A stretch of 64,000 nt of DNA from Enchytraeus crypticus (taxonomy: Eukaryota > Annelida > Clitellata > Enchytraeida > Enchytraeidae), in NCBI GenBank assembly GCA_905160935.1, contig CAJHZI010000273.1:123501-187500 (forward strand), in the 5' to 3' direction. Shown in pieces: positions 63,101 to 64,000 of this stretch. The translations under genes were made by a program, and so were the position numbers. Numbering within the stretch: the stretch's first letter is position 1; the number at the start of each line of letters is the position of its first letter. The notes under the pieces are model-generated. The model searched no databases. It saw only the letters and a program-made list of their open reading frames with translations, and had not been told where the DNA came from.

Positions 63101-63644
63101 TAGAACGCCAGTCCCCGCGGCTGAAGCCAAAAAGGCAGAAGGTGCCAGCGACGAGACAGAGCGTATACCCAATCCTCCGTAGCATATTGGCAGGCTAGCC
63201 TGAATCCATTGAGCTTCGTTAACATTAATATTAACGATGCTACTGAGCGACTTTCGCATGATGGAATCATAATTCTGCAATGCTGGATGACCCGCACATG
63301 GAGAGGCACGATTATTATTATTATTATTATTATTATTATACGACGTACATGAAATATTGCATCAGTAATTTGTTATTGTTCTATCGATATAGCCTATTTG
63401 GTGTACATGAAATCGGGAATAAGTTATTTGTTATTGTTCTATGGATATAGCCTATTTAGTGTACATGAAATGTGGCTTAGATTATTTGTAATTGTTCTAT
63501 GGATAGCTGGTCGTACGGCGTGGTGCTATACGAGCTGACCACATATGGCGCAGCTCCCTATCCCACAGTGGACAACAGGGACATGCTGGATCACCTGAGG
63601 GCTGGACACCGAATGTCCAAGCCTGCACAGTGCAGCGAGGATCT
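32594..63644 (+). CDS. Gene 2: receptor tyrosine kinase (19 exons, 3' end beyond the window)
   Basis: Nineteen exons with GT-AG borders and consistent phases give about 1,115 residues: signal peptide (1-25), Asn/Ser-rich region with 18 four-residue repeats (133-204), Cys cluster (359-398), FN3-like domain (about 412-541), a second FN3-like segment (about 545-655), Thr-rich stem (672-691), transmembrane helix (about 704-726), juxtamembrane segment ending in [12 protein letters not shown], and tyrosine kinase from residue 795. Catalytic signatures present: [12 protein letters not shown] (Lys882), alpha-C Glu898, HRDLATRN (Asp1010), DFG (1028-1030), activation-loop tyrosines near 1034-1041, [11 protein letters not shown] type I membrane receptor that phosphorylates tyrosines on ligand-driven dimerisation is expected for the family. 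The Cys cluster plus FN3 ([13 protein letters not shown]) faintly recalls anosmin-1; the ectodomain matches no standard RTK class I recognise. Confidence 0.95.
33371..34437 (+). CDS. RTK exon 2: low-complexity ectodomain with GEVK repeats and Cys cluster
   Basis: Acceptor tgctttacAG lies 17 bp after an (AT)n tract; phase 1 in, phase 0 out. About 355 residues rich in Asn, Ser, Asp and Lys with many N-x-S/T sequons. It contains 18 tandem tetrapeptides (33673-33888) and a block of Asn codons, and ends with [19 protein letters not shown]. Two in-phase donors are possible, CCG/GTAGAG (end 34431) or GAG/GTATGA (end 34437), differing by Val-Glu. The intron begins directly with a minisatellite built from this donor motif. 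Confidence 0.85.
33673..33888 (+). repeat. Coding minisatellite: 18 units of 12 bp (GEVK-like)
   Basis: 216 bp in perfect 12-bp register, consensus ggtgaggtcaag, encoding [24 protein letters not shown] and similar tetrapeptides. It lies in the RTK ectodomain at residues 133-204. Because the period is a multiple of three, other frames also stay open and give spurious ORFs. Confidence 0.95.
34438..35400. repeat. Donor-derived minisatellite array in RTK intron 2
   Basis: Starts at the exon 2 donor. First part (34440-35000): 11-bp units gtgtgatagag or gtatgatagag, with a duplicated block of about 215 bp marked by the inverted repeat ataaaggttcacacctttat at 34576 and 34791. Second part (35020-35370): 23-bp units gtataataacaattataatagag. 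Most units contain AG/GTRTRA, a 5' splice site match. Confidence 0.93.
37423..38095. repeat. SINE-1 pair in opposite orientation
   Basis: A minus copy (37423-37565) and a plus copy (37955-38095) form an inverted pair about 390 bp apart in RTK intron 2. The transcript could fold into a long hairpin here. Confidence 0.7.
38690..38910 (+). mobile_element. RTE-like LINE tail copies
   Basis: Shares gaatgttagatgatttaaag, cactcgtatgt and the terminal gtaggcagtgcactaagaga with copies at 46650-46880 (+), 27000-27190 (-), 58765-58965 (-) and 59143-59345 (-). Each abuts a GA/CT microsatellite. More diverged relatives are at 16035-16330 (-) and 43850-44005 (-). Confidence 0.6.
39469..39526 (+). CDS. RTK exon 3: second part of the Cys cluster
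   Basis: 58-bp exon, acceptor atattctAG, donor CAGCAG/GTAGTA, phase 0 in and phase 1 out. Encodes [19 protein letters not shown]. Two cysteines (396, 398) add to the four at the end of exon 2. Small, but both splice sites and phases fit. Confidence 0.7.
40110..41030 (-). pseudogene. L2/CR1-type LINE, 3' part, in RTK intron 3
   Basis: On the minus strand an open segment of about 140 codons reads [20 protein letters not shown], then [20 protein letters not shown], homologous to the C-terminus of the 27.6-kb copy. Upstream sequence (40750-41030) is in broken frames. The 3' end (40140-40200) carries the conserved stem-loop and (AAT)n tail. Antisense to the RTK. Confidence 0.85.
41031..42234. other. 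RTK intron 3, right part; nothing recognised
   Basis: AT-rich, with an AAT tract near 41460-41500. Confidence 0.5.
42235..42720. repeat. Compound ATT/ATC/AGT microsatellite before RTK exon 4
   Basis: Nearly 490 bp of trinucleotide repeats with shifting motifs, running to within 4-5 bases of the acceptor. Confidence 0.92.
42724..43016 (+). CDS. RTK exon 4: N-terminal part of the FN3-like domain
   Basis: Acceptor attactcgtAG directly follows a 480-bp ATT-type microsatellite block. Phase 1 in, phase 0 out, donor GCAGAG/GTAACT. Encodes [18 protein letters not shown], then [11 protein letters not shown], the proline start and Trp-bearing B strand of an FN3 fold, then a Ser/Asn-rich loop with several sequons and [19 protein letters not shown]. 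Confidence 0.88.
43617..43728 (+). CDS. RTK exon 5: C-terminal part of the FN3-like domain
   Basis: 112-bp exon, acceptor cgattttcgcAG, donor AGAG/GTATCG, phase 0 in and phase 1 out. [19 protein letters not shown] is a typical FN3 F-G hairpin (Y-x-V-x-A-x-N-x-x-G). Splitting FN3 across two exons is common. Confidence 0.9.
44572..44676 (+). CDS. RTK exon 6: start of the second FN3-like segment
   Basis: 105-bp exon, phase 1 on both sides, acceptor gatatgcAG, donor CCAG/GTAAGC. Encodes [20 protein letters not shown] then [12 protein letters not shown]: a Pro-rich linker and an alternating hydrophobic strand with a Trp, as in the A and B strands of FN3. Confidence 0.85.
44677..46181. other. RTK intron 6; nothing recognised
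   Basis: AT-rich unique-looking sequence with no clear repeat family copy or coding island. Confidence 0.5.
46182..46276 (+). CDS. RTK exon 7: ectodomain linker
   Basis: 95-bp exon, acceptor catttgcAG, donor CCCT/GTTAGT, phase 1 in and phase 0 out. Encodes [20 protein letters not shown] then a proline run and DAYINP. No domain of its own. Confidence 0.75.
46650..46880 (+). mobile_element. RTE-like LINE tail copy in RTK intron 7
   Basis: Contains cgaagctgaagaaggcaata, cactcgtatgtggacatgaa and gccagttggcagcgcactaa before (GA)n. Same family as 38690-38910. Confidence 0.6.
47115..47311 (-). repeat. Rep-G copy next to the RTK exon 8 acceptor
   Basis: Minus copy with an internal expansion; ends attgttgttattgttgttgt about 20 bp before exon 8. 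Confidence 0.7.
47332..47409 (+). CDS. RTK exon 8: FN3-like strands
   Basis: 78-bp exon, phase 0 both ends, acceptor gttacacAG, weak donor TTCGAG/GTCTGC. Encodes [18 protein letters not shown] then IGCEYFFE. The YFFE end joins exon 9 to complete an FN3-like F strand, which supports this donor despite its weak score. A Rep-G copy ends about 20 bp upstream. Confidence 0.75.
48235..48757 (-). mobile_element. RTE-like LINE 3' remnant
   Basis: The minus strand has decayed coding for [37 protein letters not shown], the usual C-terminus of endonuclease/RT LINEs, then the tail cctgccagtaggcagtatac next to a (CT)n tract. Lies between RTK exons 8 and 9. Confidence 0.6.
48758..48897. repeat. 24-bp tandem repeat
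   Basis: About six units of tagatattatgatctagata plus tttt, lying 80 bp before RTK exon 9. Confidence 0.92.
48978..49041 (+). CDS. RTK exon 9: short exon recovered from reading phase
   Basis: Exon 8 ends in phase 0 and exon 10 needs phase 1, so an exon of 3n+1 bases was required. This 64-bp segment (acceptor atttgctAG, donor AACAG/GTTACT) encodes [20 protein letters not shown]. Joined to exon 8 it reads [18 protein letters not shown], a good FN3 F-G hairpin. Too short to be found as a separate ORF. Confidence 0.72.
49718..50055 (+). repeat. Rep-E copy in RTK intron 9
   Basis: Begins inside the element (cttagatcaacaagttaatc) and ends cacacccgagcacagcacgg. Confidence 0.7.
50152..50210. repeat. 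7-bp tandem repeat (aaagtat) before RTK exon 10
   Basis: About eight units, ending roughly 20 bp before the exon 10 acceptor. Confidence 0.9.
50230..50277 (+). CDS. RTK exon 10: short Cys-containing exon
   Basis: 48-bp exon, phase 1 both ends, acceptor tatacttcAG, donor CCAG/GTAGTC. Encodes [15 protein letters not shown] with two cysteines that could pair. The other two frames have stops, which fixes the phase and hence the need for exon 9. Confidence 0.75.
51132..51191 (+). CDS. RTK exon 11: Thr-rich stem
   Basis: 60-bp exon, phase 1 both ends, acceptor tgtctatAG, donor CACGG/GTTAGC. Encodes [19 protein letters not shown], a probable O-glycosylated stalk between the ectodomain and the membrane. 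Confidence 0.78.
51560..51665 (+). repeat. tRNA-like SINE head
   Basis: Contains ggttggattgggtgaagtat and cgcgggttcgaaccccgacc, a strong B box, followed by an unrelated body. No matched acceptor stem. Confidence 0.45.
52243..52500. repeat. (AT)n-(GTAT)n-(GT)n tract before RTK exon 12
   Basis: About 200 bp of TA/TATG repeats then about 55 bp of GT repeats, 110 bp upstream of the exon. Confidence 0.92.
52611..52797 (+). CDS. RTK exon 12: transmembrane helix
   Basis: 187-bp exon, acceptor ttttcatAG, donor ACCAG/GTAAGC, phase 1 in and phase 2 out. [20 protein letters not shown] followed by [12 protein letters not shown] is a single-pass helix with a basic stop-transfer, so the N-terminus is outside and the kinase inside. 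Confidence 0.93.
53460..53495 (+). CDS. RTK exon 13: 36-bp juxtamembrane microexon
   Basis: Acceptor tgcttctAG, donor AATAC/GTAAGT (a near-perfect donor), phase 2 both ends. Encodes [11 protein letters not shown]. The Tyr in LYES is a candidate phosphorylation site. Its length is a multiple of three in a symmetric phase, so it could be skipped without breaking the frame. Confidence 0.8.
54610..54741 (-). repeat. Rep-G copy ending at the RTK exon 14 acceptor
   Basis: Family consensus read plus-wise: aacaacaattagagtgctac, tgacaacatcgagcactatt, gagacaaaatcaagccggcg, then gaaggtccaaaaacggtgca. This minus copy ends with attgctgttattgttgttat, four bases before the exon. Confidence 0.75.
54745..54829 (+). 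CDS. RTK exon 14: juxtamembrane segment
   Basis: 85-bp exon, phase 2 in, phase 0 out, donor CAGCAG/GTAGGC. Encodes [20 protein letters not shown] then [14 protein letters not shown] is the usual lead-in to an RTK catalytic domain. A Rep-G copy ends about 5 bp before the exon and appears to supply the polypyrimidine tract of this acceptor. Confidence 0.9.
55128..55785. repeat. SINE-1 inverted pair between RTK exons 14 and 15
   Basis: Plus copy 55128-55253, minus copy 55655-55785. The B-box stretch gttcaaatcctgg and its complement are both clear. Confidence 0.7.
55912..56045 (+). repeat. Rep-G copy upstream of RTK exon 15
   Basis: Plus copy starting after an AAT tract (aataacaatttgagtgctac), ending about 73 bp before exon 15. 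Further plus copies at 9440-9600, 4560-4690 (inside the hAT element) and a fragment at 60927-60985. Confidence 0.7.
56118..56391 (+). CDS. RTK exon 15: glycine loop, N-lobe insertion, ATP-binding lysine
   Basis: 274-bp exon, phase 0 in, phase 1 out, acceptor gatcgacAG. Opens with [15 protein letters not shown] and closes with [11 protein letters not shown]. Between them lie about 65 residues rich in Gln, Asn, Thr and Glu. In FGFR-like kinases the glycine loop and this lysine are about 30 residues apart, so the beta2-beta3 turn carries roughly 50 extra residues. All of it is in one exon with no stop, so it is not a mis-spliced intron. Confidence 0.94.
56582..56712. repeat. 18-bp tandem repeat
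   Basis: About seven units of tgatttaaatgattgatg. A single related stretch is at 52010-52040. Confidence 0.9.
57295..57400 (-). repeat. tRNA-like sequence
   Basis: Minus strand reads ggaacgccttatggagcaat with an A-box-like ggagcaatggtagaac, and a B box gtcctgagttcgagact. It has no clean acceptor or anticodon stem, so a tRNA-derived SINE head or tRNA relic is more likely than a functional tRNA. Confidence 0.5.
57425..57668 (+). repeat. SINE-2: full-length tRNA-derived SINE
   Basis: Starts gtctcaatagcaaaatggtt (A-box-like), contains gtgggttcgaatcccagc (strong B box), then a body with cattcactggactggttata and atatcaacgtagttgatcat. About 245 bp. Other copies: 1200-1455, 12590-12765, 15012-15155, 29240-29462 (+) and 61127-61376 (-). 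Confidence 0.78.
57770..58035 (+). repeat. Rep-F: interspersed repeat
   Basis: Begins near an ATC tract with cccatgaatctaagtttaa, contains ttctggagcctaggcgctc and gacacgtgcagtcaccggtt, and ends aacccgaacacaata. Copies at 14700-14790, 15420-15605, 38100-38235 and 60705-60890, with a short piece at 24370-24450. Confidence 0.6.
58116..58315 (+). CDS. RTK exon 16: alpha-C helix to hinge and start of kinase insert
   Basis: 200-bp exon, phase 1 in, phase 0 out, acceptor aacattgtAG, donor GAACCG/GTAGGT. Encodes [15 protein letters not shown] (alpha-C with Glu898), [12 protein letters not shown] (beta4), [20 protein letters not shown] (beta5, hinge, alpha-D), then the kinase-insert start. Confidence 0.96.
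58765..59345 (-). mobile_element. Two RTE-like LINE tail copies between kinase exons 16 and 17
   Basis: Copies at 58765-58965 and 59143-59345, each starting ttagtgcactgc and continuing with aggtccatgg/tgtatg and atgagtg..tctttaaatcatc. They are separated by about 180 bp of AT-rich sequence. Confidence 0.6.
59486..59623 (+). CDS. RTK exon 17: kinase insert and alpha-E start
   Basis: 138-bp exon, phase 0 both ends, acceptor tttggttgAG (purine-rich before the AG, so weak), donor GGCATG/GTATGA. Encodes a polar kinase insert ([20 protein letters not shown], including a Tyr) and [17 protein letters not shown], the alpha-E helix. Together with the end of exon 16 the insert is about 40 residues. Confidence 0.9.
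60204..60418 (+). CDS. RTK exon 18: catalytic loop, DFG and activation segment
   Basis: 215-bp exon, phase 0 in, phase 2 out, acceptor attgtcttAG, donor GATGT/GTAAGT. Contains [47 protein letters not shown] and [15 protein letters not shown] and the PLKWM block are tyrosine-kinase signatures, and three activation-loop tyrosines are present. Every catalytic residue is intact, so an active kinase is predicted. Confidence 0.97.
61127..61376 (-). repeat. SINE-2 copy
   Basis: Reverse complement of the 57.4-kb copy, near full length, in the last kinase intron. B box visible as gctgggattcgaacccacga. Confidence 0.75.
61490..61775 (+). mobile_element. L2/CR1-type LINE 3' end in the last kinase intron
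   Basis: C-terminal remnant (tggaactcactgcctcctga), 3' UTR, stem-loop at about 61718-61758 and a T-rich tail. It abuts the 3' end of the restriction-like-endonuclease LINE. Confidence 0.75.
61780..62070 (-). pseudogene. Second LINE 3' fragment of the same endonuclease family
   Basis: Minus strand reads [40 protein letters not shown] and FNAVCF, the extreme C-terminus of the ORF at 62183-63309 but divergent, followed by a different 3' UTR with ttctttacaccggggtaaa. A related UTR piece lies at 40079-40125. Confidence 0.7.
62183..63309 (-). CDS. LINE C-terminal ORF: zinc knuckle plus restriction-like endonuclease (R2/NeSL-type)
   Basis: 365 codons open from 63280 to a stop before 62183, with the frame starting near 63309. 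It begins [20 protein letters not shown], a thumb-side region seen after reverse transcriptase, then [20 protein letters not shown], a Cys-x-Cys-x9-His-x3-Cys knuckle ([16 protein letters not shown]) and [10 protein letters not shown], then KRPDG about 15 residues before WDVTVTDT, the PD...D signature of restriction-like endonucleases of site-specific LINEs. It ends [17 protein letters not shown]. The reverse transcriptase is missing, so the element is 5'-truncated. Antisense to the RTK, in its last visible intron, with a GC-rich composition unlike the intron. Confidence 0.8.
63350..63506. repeat. Tandem triplication containing the RTK exon 19 acceptor
   Basis: Three units of about 52-58 bp sharing gtacatgaaat, ttatttgttattgttctat and ggatatag. 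The third ends ggatag and is the acceptor in use. A degraded related stretch lies at 61100-61130. Confidence 0.85.
63507..63644 (+). CDS. RTK exon 19: start of the C-lobe
   Basis: 138-bp exon, phase 2 both ends, donor GATCT/GTGAGT. Encodes [20 protein letters not shown] then [20 protein letters not shown], the alpha-F to alpha-G region. The acceptor ctatggatAG lies at the end of a tandemly triplicated segment. The remaining C-lobe and tail lie beyond 64000. Confidence 0.95.
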
Positions 63645-64000
63645 GTGAGTACACTGTGTGGTTCTTACGTAATAAAGCTAAAAAAAGCTAAGCTAAGGTT
63701 AATGTCAGTTTCCTCACTCGAATGCGATGTCATTGACGGGCGAGCAAAGGATTTGAATCCCGCACATACTGATCCGCAGTCTAGTGGCTTACCGACTTCA
63801 CCACTAGCTCAAGCCAATGGCTCACTGGCTCCAACGTGTGAACAATATTAAAAATGTTATTAATCAATCAATTAATATAAATTTAACGTCCGGTTCCTCA
63901 CCATAAGGTAATGTCAGGGACGTCTCCTTTTTAAGAAAGCTATTTCTTAAAAATTTAACATTTCTGGATAACTACTAAAACGGTGGAACATAAATTAATT

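Noticed and set aside
62724..63198. Plus-strand frames opposite the LINE endonuclease ORF
   Set aside because: Shadows of the longer minus-strand frame, which carries the recognisable motifs.

Overview
This is an intron-rich, AT-rich, repeat-crowded stretch of an animal nuclear genome. It holds a receptor tyrosine kinase with FN3-like ectodomain, GT-AG introns in every phase, tRNA-derived SINEs, L2/CR1-type, RTE-like and restriction-like-endonuclease LINEs, a hAT element and a Tc1-like MITE. That mix suggests a marine invertebrate (an early-branching lineage such as a sponge or cnidarian, or an invertebrate deuterostome). The species cannot be fixed from sequence alone. No bacterial genes, CRISPR arrays or viral genomes were seen.

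Layout. 1-10.5 kb: no recognisable host gene; minisatellites, SINE copies, and a complete 1.94-kb hAT-type element (3990-5932, 8-bp target duplication) nested in an RTE-like LINE remnant. 10.5-22 kb, gene 1 (+): nine exons joined in consistent reading phase encode about 900 residues. The compact N-terminal region only weakly recalls CABIT-type adaptor domains; it is followed by a poly-Gln exon, a 946-bp charged low-complexity exon and a Tyr/Gln/Pro-rich tail. The 5' start and exact 3' end are unresolved. 22-32.6 kb: intergenic, with repeats and a broken L2/CR1-like LINE (27.57-29.18 kb).

32.6 kb to the window end, gene 2 (+): 19 exons of a receptor tyrosine kinase, about 1,115 residues, running off the right edge inside the C-lobe. 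Order: signal peptide; Asn/Ser-rich region with 18 tandem four-residue (GEVK-like) repeats; short Cys cluster; FN3-like domain; second probable FN3-like segment; Thr-rich stem; transmembrane helix; juxtamembrane segment; tyrosine kinase with all catalytic motifs but an extra stretch of roughly 50 residues between the glycine loop and the ATP-binding lysine. All junctions keep frame, including a 64-bp exon at 48978 recovered by phase logic.

The most distinctive feature is how closely repeats crowd splice sites. One minisatellite copies the exon-2 donor motif dozens of times, the acceptor of the last exon lies in a tandem triplication, one interspersed family lies just upstream of four different acceptors, and L2-like LINE tails share a conserved nested stem-loop. 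An antisense 365-codon ORF with an R2/NeSL-style zinc knuckle and PD...D endonuclease signature sits in the last kinase intron.
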